Positions 40,636 to 49,542 of a DNA stretch of 64,000 nucleotides are shown one piece after another. Under the pieces are notes generated by a model. That model was not told the DNA's origin. It ran no database searches and was given only the letters and a program-made list of their open reading frames with translations. The position numbers were made by a program, and so were the translations under genes. This DNA comes from Flavobacteriaceae bacterium (GTDB taxonomy: Bacteria; Bacteroidota; Bacteroidia; Flavobacteriales; Flavobacteriaceae), in the NCBI GenBank assembly GCA_028280265.1, contig JANQMD010000013.1, positions 27,744-91,743 of the forward strand. The letters are read 5' to 3'. How positions within the stretch are numbered: the first letter of the stretch is position 1; each line of letters begins with the position of its first letter.

Positions 40636-41814
40636 ATGAACCAAGAGGTTTCAAAAAGATACGCACAAAGAGGTGTTTCAGCTTCTAAAGAGGATGTTCA
40701 TAATGCCATAAAAAATATCGACAAAGGATTGTTTCCAAAGGCATTTTGCAAAATAGTTCCTGATTATTTAACTAATGATGAAGATTACTGTTTGATTATG
40801 CATGCAGATGGCGCTGGAACCAAATCATCTTTGGCTTATATGTATTGGAAAGAGACTGGAGATATTTCTGTTTGGAAAGGAATAGCCCAAGATGCGTTGA
40901 TTATGAATATTGATGATTTGTTGTGCGTAGGAGCTACGGATCATATTATGTTATCTTCTACGATAGGGAGGAACAAAAATTTAATTTCTGGTGAGGTAAT
41001 TTCAGCAATTATTAACGGTACAGAGGAGCTGATTGAAGACCTCAAAGAGTTTGGTGTCACCATTCACTCAACTGGAGGAGAGACAGCAGATGTAGGAGAT
41101 TTGGTACGAACGATCATTGTAGATTCTACTGTGACTGCCCGAATGAAGAGGTCGGATGTGATTGACAATGCAAATATTCAATCTGGAGATGTTATTGTTG
41201 GTCTAGAATCTTTTGGTCAGGCTACTTATGAAAAGGAGTACAATGGAGGTATGGGAAGTAATGGATTGACTTCAGCAAGACATGATGTTTTTCATAAATA
41301 TTTGGCTGAAAAGTTTCCTGAAAGTTATGATGCATCTGTTCCTGAAGACTTAGTGTATTCTGGTCAAGTAAAGTTAACTGACAGAGTAGAGAATGCTCCT
41401 ATTAATGCAGGAAAATTAGTTTTATCTCCTACAAGAACCTATGCACCCATTATCAAGGAAATATTGTCAAAATACAATTCCGATACCATACATGGAATGA
41501 TTCATTGTTCTGGAGGAGCGCAAACTAAAATACTTCACTTTGTAGATGACTTGCATATTATCAAAGACCAGATGTTTGCAGTTCCACCTTTATTTCAACT
41601 GATTCAAGAACAATCAAAAACTGATTGGAAAGAAATGTATCAAGTATTTAATTGTGGGCACCGAATGGAGTTGTATGTGTCTCCAGAAGTAGCAGATGAT
41701 TTGATTGCAATTTCTAAATCTTACAATGTAAATGCTCAGGTTATCGGTAGGGTAGAAACTTCAAAAACAAAAAAGTTGACGATCAAAAGTGAATATGGAA
41801 CTTTTGAATACTAA
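40636..41814 (+). CDS. purM: Phosphoribosylformylglycinamidine cyclo-ligase (AIR synthase)
   Basis: The start is ATG 40636 (MNQEVSKRYAQRGVSASKED), just downstream of a TACTTTTG box; 392 residues. It catalyses the ATP-dependent closure of FGAM to AIR in purine synthesis. The ATP-binding part has LIMHADGAGTKSSLAY, and GMGSNGLTSARHD and MIHCSGGAQTKI match the PurM family. It is longer than the roughly 345-residue E. coli form, as is usual in Bacteroidota. The 3' end overlaps the convergent DUF6265 gene by four bases. Confidence 0.9.
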   Translation: MNQEVSKRYAQRGVSASKEDVHNAIKNIDKGLFPKAFCKIVPDYLTNDEDYCLIMHADGAGTKSSLAYMYWKETGDISVWKGIAQDALIMNIDDLLCVGATDHIMLSSTIGRNKNLISGEVISAIINGTEELIEDLKEFGVTIHSTGGETADVGDLVRTIIVDSTVTARMKRSDVIDNANIQSGDVIVGLESFGQATYEKEYNGGMGSNGLTSARHDVFHKYLAEKFPESYDASVPEDLVYSGQVKLTDRVENAPINAGKLVLSPTRTYAPIIKEILSKYNSDTIHGMIHCSGGAQTKILHFVDDLHIIKDQMFAVPPLFQLIQEQSKTDWKEMYQVFNCGHRMELYVSPEVADDLIAISKSYNVNAQVIGRVETSKTKKLTIKSEYGTFEY

Positions 41815-42245
41815 GGACCAGCAGACTTTACAAATACAAAGTCTATTGAAAAATCATCATTAGAAACTTCTGCCCTTAAAGTATCTGAAGCTATTTGATA
41901 TTGAATTTTTTTTGGAAATTCATTGTCAGGATTTTCGCAGGTAAAAGAGGTAGGAGATTGTTTTGTAAACTTAAACAATGTGGGTTTTTCATTCACGCCA
42001 ACTACTTGTAAAAATAAAGAGTCATTCTTTTCTATCACAGATAGAATTTCCTTAAAAATAGTATCGCTCTCTTGTAAAGTAAAACCGATACCGGTAAAAT
42101 TAGACCTCCAGATTTCATACGTTTTTTTATTGGATTTGTTATTCAAGCGTTTCCACTTACCAATTAAAAAGTCTGGTTTTACTATTGAATCATTTTTGCA
42201 AGAAAAAAAGCAAACGCAAAATAAGAATAGGTAAAGTCCTTTCAT
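41811..42245 (-). CDS. DUF6265-like lipoprotein
   Basis: A 144-residue lipoprotein (signal ending FFSCK). The mature domain starts PDFLIGKWKRLN and has YEIWRSNFTGIGFTLQESDTIFKE and FTCENPDNEFPKKIQYQI, which match my memory of DUF6265 ('W..G.W', 'E.W', 'FeNp.hdFP..I.Y'), a lipocalin-like family of unknown function. It overlaps purM by four bases at the 3' end. Location is the cell envelope. Confidence 0.75.
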   Translation of the reverse strand: MKGLYLFLFCVCFFSCKNDSIVKPDFLIGKWKRLNNKSNKKTYEIWRSNFTGIGFTLQESDTIFKEILSVIEKNDSLFLQVVGVNEKPTLFKFTKQSPTSFTCENPDNEFPKKIQYQIASDTLRAEVSNDDFSIDFVFVKSAGP

Positions 42246-42533
42246 TTTAGTTTTTAAAATGATATAAAACCAAATTTAACAGAATAATTGATAAAAAGTA
42301 AACTTATAGAATATAAACAAGTTCGAAAAAAATCTGAGATCTTAGAAAAAAGGACGGGTTTAAAAATTAAATCGATCAAATATCAAATTGTTTCGCTTGT
42401 CTTACTACTATATTTTTAAAAAATGAAACCCAAGTAAAAACTTGGGCCTTAATTCATTGAATCTGTTATTTCTTACGGGTAAAATGAAATGATGTTGATT
42501 CAAAGTTCTCTTCTGTATTTTAGTCTTTACGTT

Positions 42534-42713
42534 CTATAAACTAATGTGAAAGTCTAAATCTATTTGATTGGTATTGATTTCTATTTTCTTAAGGGCAAAC
42601 TCTAAGAATTCCTTTAATTCATAACCATTGGTAGTAATTTGATCCATCGGTCTAATTCCTCTTTTGCTCTTAGTATAAGAGTAATATATGTGATTAAATT
42701 CTTGATATGTCAT
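42534..42713 (-). CDS. Hypothetical 59-aa protein
   Basis: One residue short of the track limit. It reads MTYQEFNHIYYSYTKSKRGI and continues through NGYELKEFLEFALKKIEI to the end at HISL. Helical, acidic/basic mixed, no signal or membrane segment. The reading frame has natural amino-acid use, unlike the other ORFs around it, and it opens in a gene-poor region. I do not recognise a family. It may be a small regulator or part of an accessory remnant; low certainty. Confidence 0.45.
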   Translation of the reverse strand: MTYQEFNHIYYSYTKSKRGIRPMDQITTNGYELKEFLEFALKKIEINTNQIDLDFHISL

Positions 42714-42907
42714 GATCTATTCTTGTTTACTTTTAATTCTTTTTTGACTAGTAGCCCTTTTCCATATACTTTAGGAAAAGTATGTAGAAATGGGCATACT
42801 CCTAATCAAAAATTGTGTCTTTTTTTATCTTAAATTATTAGCGAGTGTTTGTTTTTAGGTGTAGCAATAAGATGCTCAGTTATTGTTCTTTTATACAAAC
42901 TAAAAAT

Positions 42908-43014
42908 GATGTTTTTGATTATGGTAAGGACCTCTTTTTATATTGCATCGTCTGGGGTTAATCTTTCAATGTTCAAAAAAGAGGTCTTACCTCCCCTAAT
43001 CAAAAAGGTACATC
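42908..43014. repeat. Long imperfect inverted repeat
   Basis: Left arm GATG-TTTTTGATTATGGTAAG (onward ...GACCTCTTTTT) pairs with right arm AAAAAAGAGGTCTTACC... TAATCAAAAA...CATC. About 30 bases per arm pair with short gaps around a 35-base centre. Nothing else here explains it; it may be a small non-autonomous element or a structured RNA. Confidence 0.6.
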
Positions 43015-43446
43015 GATTAGTACTTGACACGAGTCTTGTTTCGTATCAATAACTAATTCCGATGATTAATATTTTTTATGTATCGTGATGTTTTCATGTG
43101 TAATTGATCCCTTTATTATAAGACAACTTTATAAGTAAGTCCCCCTATTTTTATTTGTAATTCTTCAATAAAAACTCTTGCCTTGATTTTATGTAAAATG
43201 ACTGTATCATCCCCATTAGTATCAAAACAAGTTTTTCTCTTTGATTAGTAATGTGAATCAAAGTGTTCTTGTGTGAACCAATTTTATTTTGGACGTTTAT
43301 TCCAACAAAAGATGGTGAGAATAACATGGGGAGGACAAGTTGTTCTTTCATGAAAAGTGTTATTGACTAAGTAAATATAAGACAAGATAATAAGTAAATA
43401 CCCTATTTTTTAACACTTTTATACATTATACTTGAGTATGATTTAA

Positions 43447-43454
43447 TAAGTTTG
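43447..43454 (+). promoter_or_regulatory. -7 box TAAGTTTG before TonB receptor
   Basis: TAnnTTTG match 33 bases upstream of the ATG at 43488; a TTG is found only 12 bases before it, too close for the housekeeping spacing, so an ECF-type promoter may apply instead. Confidence 0.4.
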
Positions 43455-43487
43455 TAGAGTTAGTATCACTCATTTTTAAGCGAAAAG

Positions 43488-46166
43488 ATGCGTATATTTT
43501 TATTTTCTCTCCTTCTTTTTACCCCTATTGTTGCGTCTTATTCTCAAGATAATCAATATGTTAATTATAATAATGTTAAAGACCTTCGAGAGGTCTTGAA
43601 AGATCTCGAGTCTAGGTTTGATATACTATTCTCTTACGATCCCGAAATTTTAAAAGGGAATAAAAAGATTACCATAAACCAAAGACTAACTTTAAAACAG
43701 ATACTTAAAGAGCTAGCAAGTCAAACTGGTTTGGTGTTTGAAAAGGTATCTGAAAAACAAATTCTCATTACTAGAACAGGAATCATCTGTGGTTATGTTA
43801 AAGACAAAGAAAGTTCTGAACCTTTAGCATACGTAGATGTGTTTATCGATGACAAAGTATATACTGTAACAGATGGAAACGGTTTTTTTAGTTTTGATCT
43901 ATCATCTTATTCAAGCAAAGAAAGAGTCATTACTTTTAGCAGTTTAGGTTATAAAGGTTTTAAACAGCCTATAACTCCTAATAAAGATTGTATTACTGTT
44001 TTCTTAGAAGGTAACACCTCTACATTAAACGAAGTAGTTGTATTGAGTTATGTAACTAGTGGTATAGATAGAAATAAAGATGGATCTGTTGATGTAGACA
44101 CAAAACGATTGGGGATCTTACCAGGTTTGGTAAGCCCTGATATTGTACAAAGCATTCAGCTAATTCCAGGAATTTCAACTTTAGATGAATCGGCAACTGG
44201 AATTCAAGTTAGAGGCGGTACACCAGATCAGAATCTAATTTTATATGATGGTATAAAATTATATAACACGGGATATTTTTACGGAATGTTCTCCCTTTTC
44301 AATCCTTTTGCAACTGAGAAAGCAAAAATATTTCGATCGGGTACCAGTGCTTCTTACGGTGATCGCATTTCTGGTATCATAGATATCTCGAGCGGAGAAA
44401 AAATACCATTGAAAACTGAGGGAGGAGCAGAAATAGATGGATTATCGCTTAATGGCTTTTTAAAGACAAAATTATCAGATAAATTAGGGTTGTATTTCTT
44501 TGCTAGAAGATCCTACTCAGATATCCTGCAAACACCTACCTATCATAGTTATGCAGATAAGATTTTTACAAACTTTGGTGTTGCGAGAGATATCAATGGA
44601 AATGTTCTACAGTTAGAAACAGATGACGATTTTACACGAGAAACGAGTAACAATACATTCACTTTCTCAGATTTTAGTACAAAACTTATTTATGAGCCTA
44701 ACGAGAGAAATACAATTTTATTCAGTGGTTTGTATACCAATAATTCTTTAGATTTCGATTTTACTGGAGGTGAAGAAAAATCTGCTGATGATCTAAATAC
44801 AGTAAACAAGGGTTTTAGTGTTCAATGGCAGCATAGCTCAAGTGAGTATCAAAAAGAAGAAATCACTTTTTATTATTCTGGTTACGATTCTTTTTATCAA
44901 AATGATGAAATCGAAAATGTAAATGGTAATGGAGTTGTAGATGTTACTAAAATTAACATTCGCGAAAATAGAATTGATGATTTTGGTTTGAATCTTTCTT
45001 TAGAAAGGCAGCTAACGGAGTCTCAAAAAATAAATCTAGGATTTCAAACATCAAACACCAATGTAGTTTTAAATGTACAAGAAATTGAACCTTTTGATCC
45101 CAATGAAAATGAGACGACATTTCAAGATTTGAATAATTTTAAGAATGCTATTTTTAGCGAATATTCCTATACTTTTTCGAATAAAGGGTATATGAATATT
45201 GGTGCTCGTTTGGTCCATTATAGCTCGGTAAATAGATTTTTACTCGAACCTAGGTTTAACTTGGAATATCCGATCTCCGAACGCTTTAGATTAAAAACTG
45301 CTATAGAAAGAAGGAACCAACCTATTTCTCAGTTGATAGAGTTTAATACAACAGAACTTCGTTTGGAAAATGATCTTTGGCGTTTGTCTAATAACGATGA
45401 ATTTCCTTTGTTACGTAGCAATCAGATTTCAGGAGGATTATTGTATAATTATAAGAACTTGAATTTAGATATTGATGCCTATTATAAAAAACTTGATGGA
45501 TTAACGACCTTCACAAGCGGTTTTAGTAACCCTTTAGATAATTTAGAGCAAGGAAGTAGTATTATAAAAGGATTGGATATTTTAATGAGATATCGATGGA
45601 ATAACTATAAAATATGGCTCGGCTACACTTTTAACGATATTACCTTTCAATTTCCAAATCTTGTGAATACAAGTTCTCGATTTCCAGGGAATAATGACAT
45701 CACCCATCAATTTAGAATTTCAAATTCACTAAAATTGAACAATTGGGAGTTTGCATTAGGATGGCAAATAAGAACTGGAAGACCCATTACACCAGTTACT
45801 AGCTATGAGATAAAAATAGATGCGGATGGGGAAAATGCGGGAGTTGTCAACTTTGGAGCAATCAATAGTGGTAGATTGCCAGCTTTCCACAGATTAGATG
45901 CTTCTATACTATATGATTTTGATATCAGAACTTCGAATAAAAAAATCAAAGCGCAGTTTGGACTTTCTGTATTAAACATCTACAACCGAATAAAGCCTTT
46001 AGACTTAATTTACAAAGCTGAAAAAAAACCACTAGATGATGGAGGTATCGCTATACCTGGTACAACTGGTAGTACTCCTGATGAGTTAGAAGTGATTTTG
46101 GAACAAGTAATTCAGCGTAATTCTTTAGGGCTTACACCAAATGCAGTCCTAAGGATTATTTTTTAA
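43488..46166 (+). CDS. TonB-dependent receptor with STN signalling domain (FecA-like)
   Basis: An 892-residue outer-membrane receptor. Order: signal peptide (about 1-20), STN domain (about 25-92: LREVLKDLESRFDILFSYD and LKQILKELASQTGLVFE), carboxypeptidase-regulatory-like domain (about 98-180), plug (from EVVVLSYVTSGIDRN; GIQVRGGTPDQNLILYDGI) and barrel ending NAVLRIIF. The STN domain talks to an anti-sigma factor when ligand is bound. The FecR/FecI genes face it from the other side, which suggests it is their partner. The ligand is unknown. Confidence 0.88.
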   Translation: MRIFLFSLLLFTPIVASYSQDNQYVNYNNVKDLREVLKDLESRFDILFSYDPEILKGNKKITINQRLTLKQILKELASQTGLVFEKVSEKQILITRTGIICGYVKDKESSEPLAYVDVFIDDKVYTVTDGNGFFSFDLSSYSSKERVITFSSLGYKGFKQPITPNKDCITVFLEGNTSTLNEVVVLSYVTSGIDRNKDGSVDVDTKRLGILPGLVSPDIVQSIQLIPGISTLDESATGIQVRGGTPDQNLILYDGIKLYNTGYFYGMFSLFNPFATEKAKIFRSGTSASYGDRISGIIDISSGEKIPLKTEGGAEIDGLSLNGFLKTKLSDKLGLYFFARRSYSDILQTPTYHSYADKIFTNFGVARDINGNVLQLETDDDFTRETSNNTFTFSDFSTKLIYEPNERNTILFSGLYTNNSLDFDFTGGEEKSADDLNTVNKGFSVQWQHSSSEYQKEEITFYYSGYDSFYQNDEIENVNGNGVVDVTKINIRENRIDDFGLNLSLERQLTESQKINLGFQTSNTNVVLNVQEIEPFDPNENETTFQDLNNFKNAIFSEYSYTFSNKGYMNIGARLVHYSSVNRFLLEPRFNLEYPISERFRLKTAIERRNQPISQLIEFNTTELRLENDLWRLSNNDEFPLLRSNQISGGLLYNYKNLNLDIDAYYKKLDGLTTFTSGFSNPLDNLEQGSSIIKGLDILMRYRWNNYKIWLGYTFNDITFQFPNLVNTSSRFPGNNDITHQFRISNSLKLNNWEFALGWQIRTGRPITPVTSYEIKIDADGENAGVVNFGAINSGRLPAFHRLDASILYDFDIRTSNKKIKAQFGLSVLNIYNRIKPLDLIYKAEKKPLDDGGIAIPGTTGSTPDELEVILEQVIQRNSLGLTPNAVLRIIF

Positions 46167-47072
46167 AGAAACAGTCTTTTTATCTGAGGATAAATTGTAA
46201 TCAATACCCAAAACAGGCAATGTAGTCCTTAATGCTAAGGATACATCATTATGAGCAAAACTTCCTGTAAAAAGTACGGAAGTATCTACTTCATTTGTTT
46301 CAACTTTAATATTGTACTGTCTTTCCAAAGATTCTAGTACGTTAGATAAAGGTTCTTCATTAAATACACTGAATCCATTTTTCCAACTTGGTGCTAGAGA
46401 ACTGTGTGAATTGGTAACCGTTTTTTCGGCTTCGAAAAGAACCCTATCTCCTTTCTGTAGGATAATTTCTTTATTAGAATCGTTTTCTGTAACTGAAACC
46501 TTACCAGAATAGCAAACAACCTCGAAACGTTGGTTTCTATCCGTTATGTTAAACTTGGTCCCTAATACTAGTACTTGACCAGATTCAGAATTTACTTTGA
46601 AATTAGTGTCTCCCTTGAGAACATCAAAGTAGGCTTCTCCATTTAAACTTACTTCTCTATTATTATTCCAGAAGAAGCGTTTGTATTGGATTTCAGACCC
46701 TGCATTGATATGAACCTTGGAACCATCTGGCAAATCCGCAAGGACTTTTTCACCAAAACCAGCTACAATTGTTTTAGAAGAATTGAGAAACCATACTACA
46801 CTTACTAATAGTGCAACAGTTGCAGCAATATAATAGAATTGACTGATATGTATATTTTTGCTTTTCTTTGTGTCAGAAGAAATTTTTGTGTTTAATTTTT
46901 TATAATCTTTTTCTAAATCTACAGAAGTAACAGCGAAACTAGAAACCTCTTTATTTATTCTATCAAATAAGGTAAAGTCATCTCGGGACTCGAATTCTGT
47001 AAGCTCTTCTGGAGTTAGTCTATTCTCTGCCCAACGGGCTAGAAAACTTTCATCATCTTTAAGCCTATTCAT
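46149..47072 (-). CDS. FecR-family anti-sigma regulator
   Basis: A 307-residue protein: cytosolic N-terminus (ESFLARWAENRLTPEELTEFES) that binds sigma, one membrane segment (about residues 81-97), a periplasmic FecR domain (DGSKVHINAGSEIQYKRFFW and VSLNGEAYFDVLK) and a DUF4974-type C-terminal domain that resembles the STN. It should hold FecI until the receptor signals. Its last 18 bases overlap the end of the receptor gene on the other strand. Confidence 0.9.
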   Translation of the reverse strand: MNRLKDDESFLARWAENRLTPEELTEFESRDDFTLFDRINKEVSSFAVTSVDLEKDYKKLNTKISSDTKKSKNIHISQFYYIAATVALLVSVVWFLNSSKTIVAGFGEKVLADLPDGSKVHINAGSEIQYKRFFWNNNREVSLNGEAYFDVLKGDTNFKVNSESGQVLVLGTKFNITDRNQRFEVVCYSGKVSVTENDSNKEIILQKGDRVLFEAEKTVTNSHSSLAPSWKNGFSVFNEEPLSNVLESLERQYNIKVETNEVDTSVLFTGSFAHNDVSLALRTTLPVLGIDYNLSSDKKTVSLKNNP

Positions 47073-47163
47073 TTTGTAAGTGCTTTAATTCCATGTGGAA
47101 AAATAGTTATTTTTAGATTTATTAAGCTGTTTAAATAAGACAGACATTTTGCATTATACCCTA

Positions 47164-47682
47164 TTAAATTCTATGATTATTCCCTAGAGCATCTCTTAAC
47201 TGTAATAAGGCCTTACTCATTCGACGTTCTACAGCCTTAACAGTTATACCAATAATGTCTGAAATCTCTTTGTAAGTTTTTTTGTCAATTCTACTCAACA
47301 AAAACACTTCTCTTTCCTTTGGAGAAAGCTCAGAAATTGCAGTCTCTAACTTTTCTTTGAACTCATTTACTTCCATCAAATATTGTGGAGATTCCTGATT
47401 GTAATCTATTTGTTTAGAGTTCTTTTCAAATTTCATAACCACTTTTTTATGGGCTACTTGGTTCAAAAAGGAATTATGGCAAGTCTTATAGATATAGGAT
47501 TTTGCTTTATTAAATTGGATATCCGCACACCTTTTCCATAGTTCTACAAAAGCATTTTGTACTAAATCTTCGGCTAAGTCCATGTCACCACTTTTGTAAT
47601 ACATGTGATTTCTTACCGATTCATAGTGTTCACGAAACAGAAAATTATAATTTTTTTCTTCGCAGATGGAGAGTTTCATCAT
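47164..47682 (-). CDS. FecI-type ECF sigma factor
   Basis: A 172-residue sigma factor; the second Met (47679) is a possible alternative start. Sigma region 2 is present as DMDLAEDLVQNAFVELWKRC, and region 4 as ISELSPKEREVFLLSRIDKKTYKEISDIIGITVKAVERRMSKALLQLR. It is 91 bases upstream of the fecR-like gene on the same strand. Expected targets are the receptor and its own operon. The Bacteroidota type (RpoE-like family 1) is typical in SusCD/FecA control. Confidence 0.9.
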   Translation of the reverse strand: MMKLSICEEKNYNFLFREHYESVRNHMYYKSGDMDLAEDLVQNAFVELWKRCADIQFNKAKSYIYKTCHNSFLNQVAHKKVVMKFEKNSKQIDYNQESPQYLMEVNEFKEKLETAISELSPKEREVFLLSRIDKKTYKEISDIIGITVKAVERRMSKALLQLRDALGNNHRI

Positions 47683-48049
47683 TCAAAATTTTCTATACAA
47701 AGAAACAATAAAAAAATAAAGTAGGGTAATATAAGTTTCAAATGTCTTTTAATAGTAACGAGCGGGCTACACATTAAAATGAGAGATTACCAATCGATAT
47801 ATAAAGCATATCTGAAAAACAGAAATAATGAAATTTCATTTTTTTGCTCGCTATCATAGATCTTTGAAACATAAGCAATTTATGATTTTTTAGTGGTTTT
47901 ACCTAAAATTTTTTAGCTAAAGGCGCTACTAAAAATAGATAATGGTATTTTACTTATAGTTTATAAAGTATTCACGCAATAAAACTTTAAGACTCTTGAA
48001 AATAAAACTGCTATAAGAAGAAAACAATTAAATGCTTTATATATTAGGG

Positions 48050-48087
48050 GCCTCAGGATTAGATTTTATCTTTCTTGAGGCTTTTTT
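48050..48087 (+). terminator. Orphan terminator upstream of prfA
   Basis: GCCTCA (48050-48055) and TGAGGC (48076-48081) pair, and TTTTTT follows. There is no annotated plus-strand gene upstream on which it could act. Confidence 0.65.
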
Positions 48088-48116
48088 CTTCTAGCTGTGT
48101 TTGAATGATATTTCGA

Positions 48117-48145
48117 TTGTAGTATCACAAAAAATTGTAAATTCG
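48117..48145 (+). promoter_or_regulatory. Promoter TTG-N18-TAAATTCG for prfA
   Basis: TTG at 48117-48119; TAAATTCG at 48138-48145 (one mismatch), 21 bases before the ATG. Confidence 0.5.
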
Positions 48146-48166
48146 TTGCCCAAGAAAAGACAGTAG

Positions 48167-49243
48167 ATGCTAGATAAGTTACAAATAGTAAAGCAACGTT
48201 ATGATGAAGTTTCTGATCTCATTATCCAACCAGATATTATTTCAGATCAGAAGCGTTACGTTCAATTGAATAAAGAATACAAAGATTTAGGTGAGGTGGT
48301 AAAAAAGGCCAATGAATATGAATCTTTGTTAGGAAATATCGATGAAGCTAAGGAAATTATTGCCGATGGTTCAGATGCAGAAATGGTGGAAATGGCCAAA
48401 ATGGAATTGGATGAAGCCAATGGAAGAATTCCTGCTTTGGAGGAGGAAATCAAATTTTTGTTGATACCAAAAGACCCGGAAGATAGTAAGAATGCTGTTG
48501 TAGAATTACGTGCGGGAACTGGAGGAGATGAAGCGAGTATTTTTGCTGGTGACTTATTCCGTATGTATACCAAATATTGTGAAGGGAAAGGTTGGAAAGT
48601 TTCTACAGTGGATTTTAGCGAAGGAACGAGTGGAGGATTTAAAGAAATACAATTTGAAGTTTCTGGAGAAGATGTATATGGAACGCTAAAATTTGAAGCA
48701 GGTGTGCATCGTGTACAACGTGTACCACAAACAGAAACGCAAGGTCGTGTTCATACATCTGCAGCAACCTGTATGGTATTTCCAGAAGCTGAGGAGTTCG
48801 ACGTAGAAATCAACCCCAAAGATGTACGTATCGATTATTTCTGTTCATCAGGTCCAGGTGGGCAATCTGTAAATACCACATACTCTGCGGTGCGTTTGAC
48901 GCATATTCCAACTGGTTTGGTAGCACAATGTCAGGATCAAAAATCACAGCATAAGAACAAGGAGAAAGCTTTTAAAGTATTGCGCTCTCGTTTGTATGAC
49001 TTGGAATTAGCAAAGAAACAAGAAGCCGATGCAGCTAAAAGAGGAAGCATGGTTACTTCTGGGGATCGTTCGGCAAAAATACGTACCTACAATTACCCAC
49101 AAGGTCGTGTAACTGATCACAGAATTGGATTGACATTATATGATTTGTCTAACATCGTGAATGGAGACATTCAGAAGATTATAGATGAATTGATGCTCGC
49201 TGAGAACATGAACAAGCTCAAAGAATTAGGAGAAACGATATAA
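48167..49243 (+). CDS. prfA: Peptide chain release factor 1
   Basis: A 358-residue protein that terminates translation at UAA and UAG. The GGQ motif that triggers peptidyl-tRNA hydrolysis is in [20 protein letters not shown] (about residue 225), and the N-terminal helical domain is ordinary. Domain 2 contains [17 protein letters not shown]. Length agrees with RF1 family (about 355-360). Monocistronic; a GCGAG terminator follows at 49388-49412. Confidence 0.95.
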   Translation: MLDKLQIVKQRYDEVSDLIIQPDIISDQKRYVQLNKEYKDLGEVVKKANEYESLLGNIDEAKEIIADGSDAEMVEMAKMELDEANGRIPALEEEIKFLLIPKDPEDSKNAVVELRAGTGGDEASIFAGDLFRMYTKYCEGKGWKVSTVDFSEGTSGGFKEIQFEVSGEDVYGTLKFEAGVHRVQRVPQTETQGRVHTSAATCMVFPEAEEFDVEINPKDVRIDYFCSSGPGGQSVNTTYSAVRLTHIPTGLVAQCQDQKSQHKNKEKAFKVLRSRLYDLELAKKQEADAAKRGSMVTSGDRSAKIRTYNYPQGRVTDHRIGLTLYDLSNIVNGDIQKIIDELMLAENMNKLKELGETI

Positions 49244-49387
49244 TGTTAGTTCGAGTGAATTCACGAGTTGAAAACGAATGAATTTGTATCGAGAACTACC
49301 TAGGGCAAAACTTCTCGATACAATTTTCTTAACTTCGACAAGCTCAGTTTGACAGAAAATTACTCGAAGTGACAATAAGAAATATAA

Positions 49388-49412
49388 ACCTCGCAATCGG
49401 CGAGTTTTTTTT
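49388..49412 (+). terminator. Terminator of prfA
   Basis: CTCGC / GCGAG with a 5-base loop and a run of eight T. Confidence 0.8.
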
Positions 49413-49472
49413 AGTTAACATCATTCTGATCATGTTTTAAGCATGAGAAGAAATCTCTTTGAAACATTGCTT

Positions 49473-49536
49473 TGTCATTTTGAGCGAAGCCGAAAAATCT
49501 CTTTTATTAGATTTCTCCATTTCAGTCGAAATGACA
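49473..49536. repeat. Palindromic dispersed repeat copy
   Basis: Starts TGTCATTTTGAGCGAAGC and ends CAGTCGAAATGACA; ends are inverted, and the core has paired AAATCTC / GATTTCT segments. Same family as 2498-2572. Confidence 0.6.
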
Positions 49537-49542
49537 TTCTTT

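Larger units (their letters stand above)
42246..43487. other. Gene-poor region (1.24 kb) with small ORF and inverted repeat
   Basis: Only one believable small gene (42534-42713, minus) is seen. The stretch also contains a CCCAAG / CTTGGG hairpin (42429-42446), a long imperfect inverted repeat (42908-43014), and a CTTTGATT / AATCAAAG hairpin (43239-43263). The track ORFs in this region lack start context and composition of real genes. A -7 box TAAGTTTG (43447-43454) leads to the TonB receptor. Confidence 0.5.
47683..48166. other. Gene-free region with an orphan terminator (484 bp)
   Basis: No convincing coding frame. A GCCTCA / TGAGGC hairpin plus T-run (48050-48087) ends something transcribed on the plus strand although no plus-strand gene lies before it, so a small RNA between about 47.7 and 48.09 kb is possible. 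The prfA promoter follows. Confidence 0.45.
49244..49542. other. Repeat-rich intergenic region
   Basis: Contains CTTCGACAAGCTCAGTTTGACA and ACTCGAAGTGACA (49332-49375), both forms of dispersed Bacteroidota repeats. A terminator CTCGC-AATCG-GCGAG with T-run follows (49388-49412). A third repeat, TTTGTCATTTTGAGCGAAGC...AGTCGAAATGACA, sits at 49472-49536, like the element at 2498. Confidence 0.6.

Noticed and set aside
42639-43052. Two plus-strand ORFs of 64 and 67 aa
   Set aside because: The first is antisense to the 59-aa ORF, the second runs across the long inverted repeat; neither has family-like sequence.
43151-43351. 66-aa minus-strand ORF
   Set aside because: Spans a hairpin and lacks a promoter or recognisable domain.
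47779-47862. 26-codon ORF in the region before prfA
   Set aside because: No context or conservation evidence; may be part of a small RNA if any.
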